Below, one piece after another: positions 19,046 to 27,978 of a stretch of DNA of 64,000 nt; within the stretch, counting starts at the first letter, position 1, and each line of letters starts with the position of its first letter. The notes under the pieces are model-generated. The model searched no databases, was not told the DNA's origin, and saw only the letters and a program-made list of their open reading frames with translations. Both the position numbers and the translations under genes were made by a program. The DNA is from Bacteroidota bacterium (lineage in GTDB: Bacteria > Bacteroidota > Bacteroidia > Bacteroidales > Prolixibacteraceae). The stretch lies in the NCBI GenBank assembly GCA_024278975.1, contig JAJRSD010000016.1, positions 1 to 64,000 on the forward strand. Direction: 5' to 3'.

Positions 19046-19291
19046 ATGAAAAATTCAAAATTAAGAATTGGTTTAGCAGCAATTATCCTATTGTTTACTG
19101 TTAGTTTAATAACATCGTGTGGTAAAACAGATGTGAGTGATGGAGATGAAAAAGGGATATTTAGTTTAACTGTTGATGGCACAAAGTACGATGGAACTGA
19201 GGTTTTTAATGCTGCTGCGATAGGCATCAGAACTATTTCTGCTAAAAACGATAAAGATATTACTGTAACTGGTTATATCAGCTCTAAATAA
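19046..19291 (+). CDS. Small lipoprotein of unknown function
   Basis: This 81-residue protein has a clear lipoprotein signal (hydrophobic core, then LITSC with the acylated Cys at about 25). A short domain follows (FSLTVDGTKYDGTEVFNAAAIGIRTISAKNDKDITVTGYI) that looks like the first half of a beta-rich fold. The ATG at 19046 gives a proper signal; the frame extends further upstream without support. A terminator-like hairpin follows. Confidence 0.75.
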   Translation: MKNSKLRIGLAAIILLFTVSLITSCGKTDVSDGDEKGIFSLTVDGTKYDGTEVFNAAAIGIRTISAKNDKDITVTGYISSK

Positions 19292-19323
19292 AATTGTATA
19301 AATCATCTATTTCAGGTGGTTGT

Positions 19324-19360
19324 AAAAAGCCCGGGATTGAGTTTCAATGCGGGACTTTTT
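19324..19360. terminator. Bidirectional intrinsic terminator
   Basis: A GC-rich stem (AAAAAGCCCGGG ... GCGGGACTTTTT) with A/T tails on both sides lies between the convergent lipoprotein and ConA-like genes. Confidence 0.8.
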
Positions 19361-19384
19361 CATTAAAGCTATTTAAAGAAATTG

Positions 19385-20053
19385 CTATTCAACCGGCTCC
19401 CCGATAATTTCTAAATTACGTATCATACTTTTTCCTAAAATACCGGCAGTACCACGTACGCGAATAGCAATTTTACCGGCATCCAAAGGTTTGTCATCAG
19501 TTACATCAATTAATGTTTCACCATCAATTTTCAACCACAGTTTCGAACCTTTTTTACCCATCTCAACCAAATGTCTCCAACCTGATTTCATCACATCTTT
19601 TTTAGCCAATCCAATTTCACTTTTCACTCCGTCAGTTTCCGGATGCTTTCTGAGAAAAGGTGTAGAATTATGTGCCATCACTCGAAAACCAAACATATAA
19701 TCTTCAGCTTGTTTAGTCCAGTGCCCAAAACTACCATTATTGTCATCGGCAATAGTTAAACCGGTAGATTCTCCCATATCCGAAGCATTTAATAACGCAA
19801 CCAAAACAGTAGCCGCATTCATCGTCATCACCTCGTAACGCAAAACAACATCCTCGTATTTTTCAGGAGAAAATATCATAAATCCGATACTTCCTTCCAC
19901 TTCTTCCATCATAAACTGGCCATGGGTTACATAACCTTTTCCATCGCCCAAATTCTGCCAACTTTCTAAATCTTTGGGTGAATATTTTGTAACTGTTTGT
20001 GCATTAATTATTAAAACAAAAAGCATTAAAGAAACTGTAGTTATTATTTTCAT
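19385..20053 (-). CDS. Secreted ConA-like protein (DUF1080/YesU-like)
   Basis: This 222-residue protein has a signal peptide (MKIITTVSLMLFVLIINA) and a beta-rich body. Its pattern (VLRYEVMTMNAATVLVALLNASD ... YMFGFRVMAHNSTPFLRKHP ... LWLKIDGETLIDVTDDKPLDAGKIAIRVRG) resembles concanavalin-like jelly rolls of the DUF1080 or YesU (DUF1961) type. Those families act on or bind sugars, but no catalytic residue can be assigned here. It follows two PQQ-propeller lipoprotein genes on the same strand and may be co-transcribed with them. Confidence 0.65.
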   Translation of the reverse strand: MKIITTVSLMLFVLIINAQTVTKYSPKDLESWQNLGDGKGYVTHGQFMMEEVEGSIGFMIFSPEKYEDVVLRYEVMTMNAATVLVALLNASDMGESTGLTIADDNNGSFGHWTKQAEDYMFGFRVMAHNSTPFLRKHPETDGVKSEIGLAKKDVMKSGWRHLVEMGKKGSKLWLKIDGETLIDVTDDKPLDAGKIAIRVRGTAGILGKSMIRNLEIIGEPVE

Positions 20054-20132
20054 AATTTTATATTTTTCGGTATTAATGATAAAACATGCGCCATTGGCAT
20101 TTCAGGTGAGAACTTGCCAATAATCATTTAAA

Positions 20133-21380
20133 CTATTCTGATAAAATATTATAAGCCATCAAAGCACCGCCATGGCGAATATACATTCGCCCATTATGGA
20201 TTACCGGGTGTGCCCAATGTTGCCCGGAACCTAACGGAACATCAAATTTACTGATTATTTCAAAACTATCGGGGCTCATTTTAACCAATGCAATCTGCCC
20301 TTTATCGCTATAACAATAAAATAGACCGTCGGCATAAAGAATAACACCACTGCCAAATTCCGACGAAATTAACTTTTCCTTGCCCGTTAAAGTATTTATG
20401 GAGTACCAGTTTTTTGTTTTGTATGCCGAACCGTAAATTATTTCATCGATAACTATTATTCCTCCCATCAGATTTTTATAGTCTTCGTTTCTCCAAAGCT
20501 GTTCAACACTTTTTCCGTCGTCAGAAAGTTTTAAAGCCAATATTCCGCTGTTATTTTCTTTCGATGAAGTTCCCGACACATAAACAACACCATTTTCGTA
20601 AACAGGTGTATTTGCATGAATATTATATGATTGCATTTGCTTCTCTCTCCAATAAAACTCTCCTGTTTCGGCATCAACTCCTATTACCGAAGTTGCCGTC
20701 ATTGTAACCACCAGCCGGGTGTTGTTATGTTCTACTATTACCGGAGAACAATAAGCCGACGGCTCTTTAAAACCACTGCTTTTCCATATTAATTCTCCGT
20801 TATGCCGGTTTAAAGCCACAACATTAAACTCTTCGCCACCGGGTGTACAAATTAATCTATCTCCATCAATAAGTACCGACTCGGCAATTCCCCACTGTAT
20901 ATTTTGCCCATCAAATTTTTTCAACAAATTAACCGTCCAAATTATATCTCCGTTATCGGCATTAAAACAAAATACCTTGCCCATTCCGCTTATCAGATAA
21001 ACCAATCCATCAACAACGAGCGGTGTTGAACGCGAACCGGTATAATTTTTATGCCACTCTACACCATACTCCTTTTGCCATTGTAGGTTTCCTTCCAAAT
21101 CGAAAGAATAAAGCACACCAATTGTATCCGGCATTCCGTTTATAAAAATGCTCTCATTACCAATTCCAATACTACTATGACCCGCACCCAAGCCTTCGAA
21201 ACTCCAAATCATTTCCGGTCCGTCTTCGGGCCAGGATTTCAACAAACCTGTTTCATAAAAAATCCCCTCTCTATCGGGCCCACGCCATTGTGACGGGCTA
21301 TCTTTAAAATTATTGCAACTGGTAGAAAAGAATAACCCTGATAAAAAGAAAAACAGATAAATTTTCATTAATACTTTCAT
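20133..21380 (-). CDS. PQQ-binding-like beta-propeller lipoprotein, copy A
   Basis: This 415-residue lipoprotein has the lipobox FSTSC, with the Cys at about residue 22. It opens with a motif typical of the family (QWRGPDREGIFYETGLLKSWP), followed by repeated propeller blades (VYLISGMGKVFCFNADNGDIIWTVN; NRHNGELIW; DAETGEFYW). Such proteins form eight-bladed propellers at the envelope. No PQQ or metal ligands can be verified, so enzymatic activity is uncertain. It is a tandem paralogue of the next gene upstream, with one base between them. Confidence 0.88.
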   Translation of the reverse strand: MKVLMKIYLFFFLSGLFFSTSCNNFKDSPSQWRGPDREGIFYETGLLKSWPEDGPEMIWSFEGLGAGHSSIGIGNESIFINGMPDTIGVLYSFDLEGNLQWQKEYGVEWHKNYTGSRSTPLVVDGLVYLISGMGKVFCFNADNGDIIWTVNLLKKFDGQNIQWGIAESVLIDGDRLICTPGGEEFNVVALNRHNGELIWKSSGFKEPSAYCSPVIVEHNNTRLVVTMTATSVIGVDAETGEFYWREKQMQSYNIHANTPVYENGVVYVSGTSSKENNSGILALKLSDDGKSVEQLWRNEDYKNLMGGIIVIDEIIYGSAYKTKNWYSINTLTGKEKLISSEFGSGVILYADGLFYCYSDKGQIALVKMSPDSFEIISKFDVPLGSGQHWAHPVIHNGRMYIRHGGALMAYNILSE

Positions 21381-21381
21381 G

Positions 21382-22629
21382 CTATATTTTTTTAGAAATT
21401 GAATAAACCATTAACGCATTGCCGTGCCGAATATACAATTTTCCGTCTTTAATAACCGGATGCGCCCAATGTTGGAGGGTTCCAAGCGGAACACTGAATT
21501 TGCTGATAACCTCGAACTTTTCGGGAGTAGCCTCAACCAGTGCCATTTCGCCTTTGCGCTCGGTGTAGCAGTAAAACATGCCATCGGCATATATTACTGT
21601 TCCGCTGCCCAACTCTTTGCTTTTGTGCAATATTTCTCCGGTATTCCAGCTAATTACTTGCCAGTCAGAACGCTGATAAACAGAGCCGTAAATAGATGAG
21701 TCGATCCTAACAATGCCGCTCATTAAATTTGAGAATTTTAAGTTGCGCCATACTGCTTTGGCTTTTTTGCCGTCTTCCGAAAGTTGTAATTGTACCAGCC
21801 CCGAATTGTCATTCCCCGATTCGCTTGAAACAACAATTTTACCATCGAAATAGAGGGGGGTATTTGCATGGATTGAATTTCTCTGAAACTGGTGCTTCCT
21901 CCAGTACATTTCTCCTGTATCGGCATTAATTCCCATTATTGAACCCGATGTCATCGCAATTAGCAACCTATTCCCGTTATGATTTATTAGAATTGGGGAG
22001 TTATATGTTGCCACTTCTCCGTACCCTTTTGAACTCCAAACCATTTCGCCTGTAAAACGGTTCAGGGAAACCACGTTATTTTCCTTTCCACCAGGCACGC
22101 AAATTAAATTATTGCCATCAATAAAAACCGACTCGGCATAGCCCCACCGTGGGATTATGTCAACTTGTAAATCTTTTACAAAATCTACCGACCAAATTTC
22201 GTCCCCATTTTCGGCATCAAAACAATAAACTGCCCCCGCTCCACTTGCAATATAAATGTAATTACCTATAACTGTTGGGGTTGAGCGGGTTCCATGGAAA
22301 CTTCTACAAAAATCAGGACCGTAATCTATTTGCCAAAGAAGCTCTCCATCTAAATCAAAAGCAAACAGTGTTCCAAAAGTTGTGGCTGTATCTTTTATCC
22401 CGGTAACATGCACTTTCCCATTTGCCACTGCCACGCTTCCATATCCAAAACCAAGCCCCTCGAACGACCAATCCATTTCCGGAGCATCTTCGGGCCACTG
22501 TTTTAATAATCCGGTTTCAAAGTAAATTCCATCGTGGTTGGCTCCCCTCCATTTTGAATTTTCGGTTTTCTTAAAACACGAAGAAAAAGAGGCTGAACAA
22601 ATAAAAAAAACAAGCAAAATTTTATTCAT
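21382..22629 (-). CDS. PQQ-binding-like beta-propeller lipoprotein, copy B
   Basis: Also 415 residues, with lipobox SFSSC. It matches copy A blade by blade (WRGANHDGIYFETGLLKQWPEDAPEMDWSFEGLG against WRGPDREG...), so the pair arose by tandem duplication and has since diverged. The C-terminal phrase QHWAHPVI.DG..YIRHG is shared. It is the first gene of the minus-strand run and is divergent from the methyltransferase gene at 22708. Its role is unknown; sugar oxidation or a scaffold function at the outer membrane are possibilities. Confidence 0.88.
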   Translation of the reverse strand: MNKILLVFFICSASFSSCFKKTENSKWRGANHDGIYFETGLLKQWPEDAPEMDWSFEGLGFGYGSVAVANGKVHVTGIKDTATTFGTLFAFDLDGELLWQIDYGPDFCRSFHGTRSTPTVIGNYIYIASGAGAVYCFDAENGDEIWSVDFVKDLQVDIIPRWGYAESVFIDGNNLICVPGGKENNVVSLNRFTGEMVWSSKGYGEVATYNSPILINHNGNRLLIAMTSGSIMGINADTGEMYWRKHQFQRNSIHANTPLYFDGKIVVSSESGNDNSGLVQLQLSEDGKKAKAVWRNLKFSNLMSGIVRIDSSIYGSVYQRSDWQVISWNTGEILHKSKELGSGTVIYADGMFYCYTERKGEMALVEATPEKFEVISKFSVPLGTLQHWAHPVIKDGKLYIRHGNALMVYSISKKI

Positions 22630-22679
22630 GTTTAATTGTTTTATGGCTGGAGATAAATATAGAAAAAATAAAATAATTT

Positions 22680-22687
22680 TACCTTTG
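22680..22687 (+). promoter_or_regulatory. Putative -7 element for methyltransferase gene
   Basis: TACCTTTG matches TANNTTTG, 20 bases before the ATG at 22708. The -33 box is not clear. Confidence 0.45.
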
Positions 22688-22707
22688 TGTAAATAAAATT
22701 TAACATT

Positions 22708-23406
22708 ATGAACGACCCTTTTGGAGAAGCAATTAGTGACTATTTTGAAAAAGGAAAAGCTCCTAAAATTACTATAAATACAAATTATACCGAAGATGAA
22801 CAGATTCCTGTATCGTACCTTTTTCGTACAGAAAAAGAGATGCCTGACATTGAAATTACTGCGTTAAAACTTTGCAAAGGGAAAGTTCTTGATATTGGGG
22901 CTGCAGCCGGTTGTCACTCGATTGTGTTACAACAGAAAGGGTACAATATTACTGCTCTCGAAATTTCGGAAAGAGCCGTTGAAGTTTTGAAAAAACGCGG
23001 AATTCAGAAAGTTATCAGAGAAGATATCTACTCTTATTCAGCAAAAAAATACGATACTATTTTATTATTAATGAATGGTGCCGGAATTGGCGGAACAATT
23101 GCAGGTTTAAAAAAACTACTCCTACACTTAAAAACTTTGTTAAACGAAAAAGGGCAAATTCTTATTGATTCATCTGACATAAAATACCTTTTCGAGGAAG
23201 AAGATGGTTCGGTGTGGATTGATTTAAACAGTAAAAAATACTATGGCGAAATGGAGTATGAAGTTACCTATAAAAAATCGACGACTAAATTCGAATGGCT
23301 TTTTATTGATTTTAATTCATTAAAAAATATTGCTAAAGAATTAGATTTGAATTGTACACAAGTCTTAAAAGGCGACCATTTTGATTATCTCGCTAAACTA
23401 AAATAA
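22708..23406 (+). CDS. Class I SAM-dependent methyltransferase
   Basis: This 232-residue cytoplasmic protein has SAM motif I VLDIGAAAGCH (about 60-70), an acidic strand end ALEIS (motif II) and IIREDIYSY/YDTILLLMNG (motifs III-IV). The MNDPFGEAISDYFEKG opening is recurrent in a Bacteroidota methyltransferase group. The substrate is unknown. No operon partner is evident; a small PLDc_N-type membrane protein gene follows after its own promoter. Confidence 0.88.
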   Translation: MNDPFGEAISDYFEKGKAPKITINTNYTEDEQIPVSYLFRTEKEMPDIEITALKLCKGKVLDIGAAAGCHSIVLQQKGYNITALEISERAVEVLKKRGIQKVIREDIYSYSAKKYDTILLLMNGAGIGGTIAGLKKLLLHLKTLLNEKGQILIDSSDIKYLFEEEDGSVWIDLNSKKYYGEMEYEVTYKKSTTKFEWLFIDFNSLKNIAKELDLNCTQVLKGDHFDYLAKLK

Positions 23407-23454
23407 TATGTTCAAAAACACGAAAAAATATTGTTGCTATTTTTAAAAAGTATT

Positions 23455-23462
23455 TACTTTTG
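23455..23462 (+). promoter_or_regulatory. Putative -7 element for PLDc_N gene
   Basis: TACTTTTG matches TANNTTTG, 35 bases before the ATG at 23498. A weak TTGTTG lies about 20 bases upstream. Confidence 0.45.
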
Positions 23463-23497
23463 TACAAATAAATTATATTCACCCAAAATAAATAATC

Positions 23498-23731
23498 ATG
23501 GGAATTTGTGGATTTATCGCACCTCAGGAAATTATTATTATCCTTATAATTGTAATTATACCAGTCTTTTTTATCATTCCGGTAGTAATTGCATTAATCG
23601 ATATTCTAAAAAATGAATTCGAAGAAAACAATAAAATTATTTGGGTTTTGGTAGTTGTACTATCGGGAATTATCGGTGCAATTCTCTACTACTTCATCGG
23701 GCGCAAACAAAAAATAAAGAAATTAAACTAA
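23498..23731 (+). CDS. Small membrane protein with PLDc_N-type domain
   Basis: This 77-residue protein has two membrane helices (about 10-35 and 45-67) joined by a short loop (LIDILKNEFEENNKIIW) and a basic tail (GRKQKIKKLN). The pattern of a helix, a DILK-like loop, then WVLVVVLSGIIGAILYYFIG matches the phospholipase D N-terminal (PLDc_N) membrane module found alone in many bacteria. Its function is unknown. Confidence 0.8.
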   Translation: MGICGFIAPQEIIIILIIVIIPVFFIIPVVIALIDILKNEFEENNKIIWVLVVVLSGIIGAILYYFIGRKQKIKKLN

Positions 23732-23908
23732 TTAGATTCCTTTCCTTTTTATTTTTGCAGAAAAGTTTCTGATGTTTATAGAATAATTCAGGCAGTTCAC
23801 CGATAATATTTCTCCATTAAAAACAAAAAGCATAATTTGGCAAACGAATTAAAGAATTAAAACTGCGAAGAAATATTCTTTAAACAAAAACAGAAAACAA
23901 ACAACACT

Positions 23909-24145
23909 ATGAAAGCAATTATTCTAATCTCCTCAATTTTTTATCTCCTCGGACTATTTATTGGAAACCAAATTGACTTGGTAAAAAAGAGTATTCCTCC
24001 GGTTGAGAAAATTATTTTACATAAAATTAAAGAGTACAATCCTTCAAAAACAATAAGTTTTATGAAGGAGAAGCAGAAAGAAGATTCAGATGTAACTGCT
24101 AACGACACGAAAGATACAGAACCGACATCAGAATCAAAAAAGTGA
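23909..24145 (+). CDS. Small single-pass membrane protein, unknown
   Basis: The frame encodes 78 residues: an N-terminal hydrophobic segment (MKAIILISSIFYLLGLFIG), an amphipathic middle and a very polar, acid-rich tail (KEDSDVTANDTKDTEPTSESKK). No family is recognised. It could be a membrane-anchored peptide. The end converges on rhaA with a 20-base gap. Confidence 0.55.
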   Translation: MKAIILISSIFYLLGLFIGNQIDLVKKSIPPVEKIILHKIKEYNPSKTISFMKEKQKEDSDVTANDTKDTEPTSESKK

Positions 24146-24165
24146 TCTTTTTATTTCCATCTAAA

Positions 24166-25428
24166 TTATCTTTTAAAGAGAACTTCTTTTTCGTATTCCT
24201 GAATTTCGGCAATATACTCCATTCCCACAGGCACATTTTCTTTTAAACAATAGTAATCCCAAACAGCACTAAAAGGCATTGTTTTAAGTTCTTCGAGCAT
24301 GGCAAGGCGTTCGAAATTCTGACCAGCTTCCTCCATTTCAACCAGCGATTTTGTAGGTTCTAACATTGCAATTAAAAATGCTTTTTGAGATGCTCGGGTT
24401 CCGGTTACATACGCGCCAATTCGGTTAATTGATGCATCGAAAAAATCGAGACCGATATTTACACGACTAAGGAAATCGTTTCTAATAATTTCTGAAGCAA
24501 TTAGCTGAACGTCTTCGTTTAAAGTTACAACGTGGTCAGAGTCCCAGCGAATTGGGCGTGTAATGTGCAAAAGTATCTCATCTACAAATTGTAAAACCGA
24601 CGAGATTTTATCGCCAACCTGCTCGGTTGGGTGGAAATGACCGTTGTCTAAACAAATTAACTTATTGTTTTTAATTGCATATCCCATATAAAAATCGTGC
24701 GAGCCAACTGTCATCGACTCAACCCCAATTCCGAATAATTTACTTTCAACGGCATCTTTCATGTGCTCTTTTGGATAATCGATTTCCATCGCTTCGTCCA
24801 ACGATTTTTTAAGCTGAATACGATATCCGTTTCTGTCGATTGGTGTATCTTTCATACCATCAGGAATCCATGTATTATGAACGCACGGGCTTCCGAGTTG
24901 CTTACCCATTTCGGCAGACATTGCGCGGCATCGTTTCAGGTGTTCTACCCAAAACTTACGGTTCTCCTCATCTTTGCTAGACAAAGTAAAACCATCGGCA
25001 GATCTGGGGTGCGAAAAACACGAAGCGTTAAAGTCCATTCCAATTCCCTGTTCTTTACACCAGTCAATCCAACTCTGAAAATGTTTTACTTCAATCTGGT
25101 CGCGGTCAACTTTTTCGCCTTTAAAATCGCCATAAATTGCGTGTAAGTTTAACCGTTGTGTTCCCGGTAACAGCGACAAAACTTTTTCCAAATCGGCTTT
25201 AACTTCAGCAATAGTTGTAGCTTTACCCGGATAGTTTCCGGTTGCCTGAATTCCTCCCGAAAGATCGGAATCTGCAGTTTCGAAACCACCAACATCATCG
25301 GTTTGCCAACAATGCAACGAAATATTAACATCTTTCATTTTTGCAATTGCAGCGTCTGTGTCAACACCAATTGCCGCATATTGCTCTTTTGCAATATCAT
25401 ACGCTTTTTGTACTAAATCTTTACTCAT
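24166..25428 (-). CDS. rhaA: L-rhamnose isomerase
   Basis: This 420-residue enzyme converts L-rhamnose to L-rhamnulose. It matches E. coli RhaA along its length, including SLHCWQTDDVGGFE, GGIQATGNYPGKA, RLNLHAIY, the metal-binding region NASCFSHP, IWIPDG-like TWIPDGMKD, DAVESKLFGIG, LDNGHFHPTE and RWDSDHVV. It is third in the minus-strand run rhaT-rhaM-rhaA. Kinase and aldolase genes (rhaB, rhaD) are not in this window. Confidence 0.97.
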   Translation of the reverse strand: MSKDLVQKAYDIAKEQYAAIGVDTDAAIAKMKDVNISLHCWQTDDVGGFETADSDLSGGIQATGNYPGKATTIAEVKADLEKVLSLLPGTQRLNLHAIYGDFKGEKVDRDQIEVKHFQSWIDWCKEQGIGMDFNASCFSHPRSADGFTLSSKDEENRKFWVEHLKRCRAMSAEMGKQLGSPCVHNTWIPDGMKDTPIDRNGYRIQLKKSLDEAMEIDYPKEHMKDAVESKLFGIGVESMTVGSHDFYMGYAIKNNKLICLDNGHFHPTEQVGDKISSVLQFVDEILLHITRPIRWDSDHVVTLNEDVQLIASEIIRNDFLSRVNIGLDFFDASINRIGAYVTGTRASQKAFLIAMLEPTKSLVEMEEAGQNFERLAMLEELKTMPFSAVWDYYCLKENVPVGMEYIAEIQEYEKEVLFKR

Positions 25429-25460
25429 CTGTTTATTTTTTATCGATTAATTTTAAATTA

Positions 25461-25775
25461 CTATTGCATGTAAAAAACCTCTTCCAACTCAACCGAGACA
25501 GGCGAATTATCAGTATTTGTTTCCATAATATCTGCCATAAAAGCCCACCACTTTTTTACGATTTCAGTTTCGCCTAAATTTTGCGAACCACCACTGGAAC
25601 TAACTTTCTGAAAAGCAAAAAGCGTATTTGTATCTTCATCTAAAAAAATTGAATATTCGCTTACCCCCGAATCTTTTAATAGCTTTTTTAGCTCTGGCCA
25701 TATTTCATCGTGTCGTTTTATATACTCTTTTTTTTGCCCTTCGTTGAGATGCATTTTAAATGCCAATCGTTTCAT
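25461..25775 (-). CDS. rhaM: L-rhamnose mutarotase
   Basis: The product is 104 residues, the same length as E. coli RhaM. It interconverts the alpha and beta anomers of L-rhamnose. It has the family opening KRLAFKMHLNEGQKKEYIKRHDEIWPEL and the typical WW pair (KKWWAFMADIMETN). I chose the ATG at 25775: the open frame continues to 25865, but the extra 30 residues have no counterpart in the family. It lies between rhaA and rhaT with short gaps, consistent with one operon. Confidence 0.95.
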   Translation of the reverse strand: MKRLAFKMHLNEGQKKEYIKRHDEIWPELKKLLKDSGVSEYSIFLDEDTNTLFAFQKVSSSGGSQNLGETEIVKKWWAFMADIMETNTDNSPVSVELEEVFYMQ

Positions 25776-25833
25776 TACAATTTGAATTTTATGGGTATAT
25801 ATCCAACCCGATTTAATAAAACTATAATCTTTT

Positions 25834-26904
25834 TTACATAGAATTTCCAATGCCGACCAAAACAACTGCCAACAAAATTACGGCAATTCCTGCGGTAATT
25901 GTCCACTTTGTTTTTGGAGCAACGCCTTTCCACTCTTTACGGTAAATGCCCCACATATTTGCTGTTAAAATTATTGTTGACATGTGTAAAATCCACGAGC
26001 TGGCACCATTTCCCAGTTTGCTTTCGCCCATTCCGTAAAAGAAAAACTGAAGAAACCAGATTGTTCCGGCGAGCCCGGCAAACATTATATTTTTAGAAAT
26101 TGGTGTTGCTTTATTAACAAAATCTTTATACGAACCATTTTTCAGACTAAGAATGGTTGTCCAGATAAAATTGGTGGTTAAACCGCCCCATAAAATTACC
26201 ACAAAAGTTACATTGTTTTGAAACAAGTGACTTGAACCTTCAAAAAGGCTGTCGGGGGAACTGGCTGCAATTTCAGCCAAAGGTTTACCCGCTTCAATAC
26301 CAAAATTAAAAAATGAACTTAGAATTCCCGATAAAACTGCAATAATGAGTCCTTTTACCAAGCTAAATTCTGCAACACTTTTTTTCTGTTCCTCTTCGGT
26401 AAGTTCTTTCTCCTTCATCATGCCGGCTTTTCCCGACAGACCGATTCCAATCAGACAAACAACAACGCCAAGTAGTACCATTTGTCCGCCGGGTGTTGAG
26501 AGCATGTCGGTAAACGAAGTTTTACCAATTGTAGGAACAATGTTGTAATAAATTGAAGGGACAATTGCACCGAAGGCAGCACAAAACCCGAGAACCACAG
26601 AGTTACCAAGCGACATTCCGAGATAGCGCACTCCCAAACCGTACGACAAACCTCCAACTCCCCACAAAAGACCCATCACAAAAGTTATAAAAAGAATTTG
26701 AGATGAACTGGAAGCAATAATCCCGGCAAACCCCGGAATAGTTAAATATGCTGCCAGAGGTGGTACAATTAACCACGAAAAGAATCCTCCAATAATCCAA
26801 TAACTTTCCCATGCCCAACCCTTTACTTTGTTGAAAGGCATGTAAAAACTTCCCGAGGCAAAACCTCCAATCGAGTGATATAAAACTCCTAACAATGCTT
26901 GCAT
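25834..26904 (-). CDS. rhaT: L-rhamnose/proton symporter
   Basis: This 356-residue inner-membrane protein has about ten hydrophobic helices and matches RhaT. The opening LYHSIGGFASGSFYMPFNKVKGWAWESYW parallels E. coli RhaT (FYAPFKKVKKWSWE). LSGILSSFFNFGIEAG and NFIWTT are also family-like. It imports L-rhamnose with protons. It is the first gene of the rha run and is divergent from an AraC-type regulator, the expected arrangement for inducible control. Confidence 0.95.
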   Translation of the reverse strand: MQALLGVLYHSIGGFASGSFYMPFNKVKGWAWESYWIIGGFFSWLIVPPLAAYLTIPGFAGIIASSSSQILFITFVMGLLWGVGGLSYGLGVRYLGMSLGNSVVLGFCAAFGAIVPSIYYNIVPTIGKTSFTDMLSTPGGQMVLLGVVVCLIGIGLSGKAGMMKEKELTEEEQKKSVAEFSLVKGLIIAVLSGILSSFFNFGIEAGKPLAEIAASSPDSLFEGSSHLFQNNVTFVVILWGGLTTNFIWTTILSLKNGSYKDFVNKATPISKNIMFAGLAGTIWFLQFFFYGMGESKLGNGASSWILHMSTIILTANMWGIYRKEWKGVAPKTKWTITAGIAVILLAVVLVGIGNSM

Positions 26905-27031
26905 AAACTTTTGTTTTTAGTTGTAAATATTTATTGCGTAATTTTATTTTTCAAAACCATATTTTGCGTCACTTTATATAAAATACTTTGCCAGTTTAAT
27001 AATTATGACTAATTTACAGTCAATAACACAA

Positions 27032-27063
27032 CAAATATAGTACTGAATATAAGTAGTATCAAT
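27032..27063 (-). promoter_or_regulatory. Putative rhaT promoter
   Basis: The minus strand has TATATTTG at 27032-27039 and ATTG at 27060-27063, 20 bases apart. This resembles the TTTG/TANNTTTG promoter and would leave a 5' leader of about 125 bases before rhaT. The region is shared with the divergent AraC gene. Confidence 0.5.
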
Positions 27064-27106
27064 ATTATTTTTGATGTTTTATTTATACTTTTTGACATTA
27101 AATATC

Positions 27107-27978
27107 ATGAAAGACAATTTCAAATACTTAACGGTTGGGGACGATGATACAAACTGGGGGCTTTTTCTGAATGCAATTGGGTCGTCAACAATTAAAAGCG
27201 GCAGTGTTTATCCGCCTGAAGAACATCCCTCGGGATACAATTTTAATTGGGATAAAGGTAGGGTATTGCAAGAATTTCAAATAAATTATATTACCGATGG
27301 TGCTGGTATTTTTGAAAATGAATTTGGGAAATTCACAATAAACGCGGGAAGTATAATTTTTATTTTTCCCGGTGTTTGGCACCGTTACAAACCGCTGGCA
27401 AAAACAGGCTGGGTTGAGAATTATATAGGGTTTAATGGCAAATTTGCAAAAGAGTTGCTTTCTAATCCACAATTTAGCCCTAAACATGCTGTATTAAATA
27501 TTGGAATTAGAGAAGAGTTGCTGGATACGTATTTGAAAATTTTCGATTTGGTTGAAAAGGAACAACCCGGATTTCAGCAAATAGCTTCGGGCATGGTTAT
27601 GAAATTGTTGGGATATATTGTTTCGTTCCAGAAACAGAAAGGTTTTTCGGGAAAAAGAATTGCAAAAGTAATTGAGGAAGCCCGGTTTGCAATGCGCAGA
27701 GACGTGGAAAAAAGATTGAAATGAAAGAACTTGCAAAACAGTATAATGTTGGCTACTCTTACTTCAGGCAAATGTTTAAAAAATATACAGGGGTTTCGCC
27801 GGGGCAATATCATTTACAATTAAGATTAATTCGTGCGAAAGAGTTACTAATTTCAACAAATAAAAGTATTAAAGAGATTAGCTACGAACAGGGATTTCAG
27901 TCTATCTATTATTTCAGCAACCTTTTTAAAAAGAAAGAGGGTATGAATCCTTCAGAATTTCGGGAACGAAGACGGTGA
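27107..27978 (+). CDS. AraC-family regulator of the rhamnose locus, interrupted by one frameshift
   Basis: The N-terminal part is a cupin-like sugar-sensing domain (FQINYITDGAGIFENEFGKFTINAGSIIFIFPGVWHRY). The C-terminal part (27721-27978) is the paired helix-turn-helix (MKELAKQYNVGYSYFRQMF ... SIKEISYEQGFQSIYYFSNLFKKKEGMNPSEFR). They are in different frames: the first stops at 27724. One extra A in the A6 run at 27708-27713 would join them as VEKKIEMKELAKQ, the sequence expected for the family. The ATG at 27107 starts the conserved part. The divergent position next to rhaT makes it the likely rhamnose-responsive activator. Confidence 0.85.

Noticed and set aside
27700-27725. Programmed -1 frameshift site in the AraC gene
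   Set aside because: The A6G tract is not in the X-XXY-YYZ phase required for a classic slippery site, and no downstream stimulator is visible; an indel is simpler.
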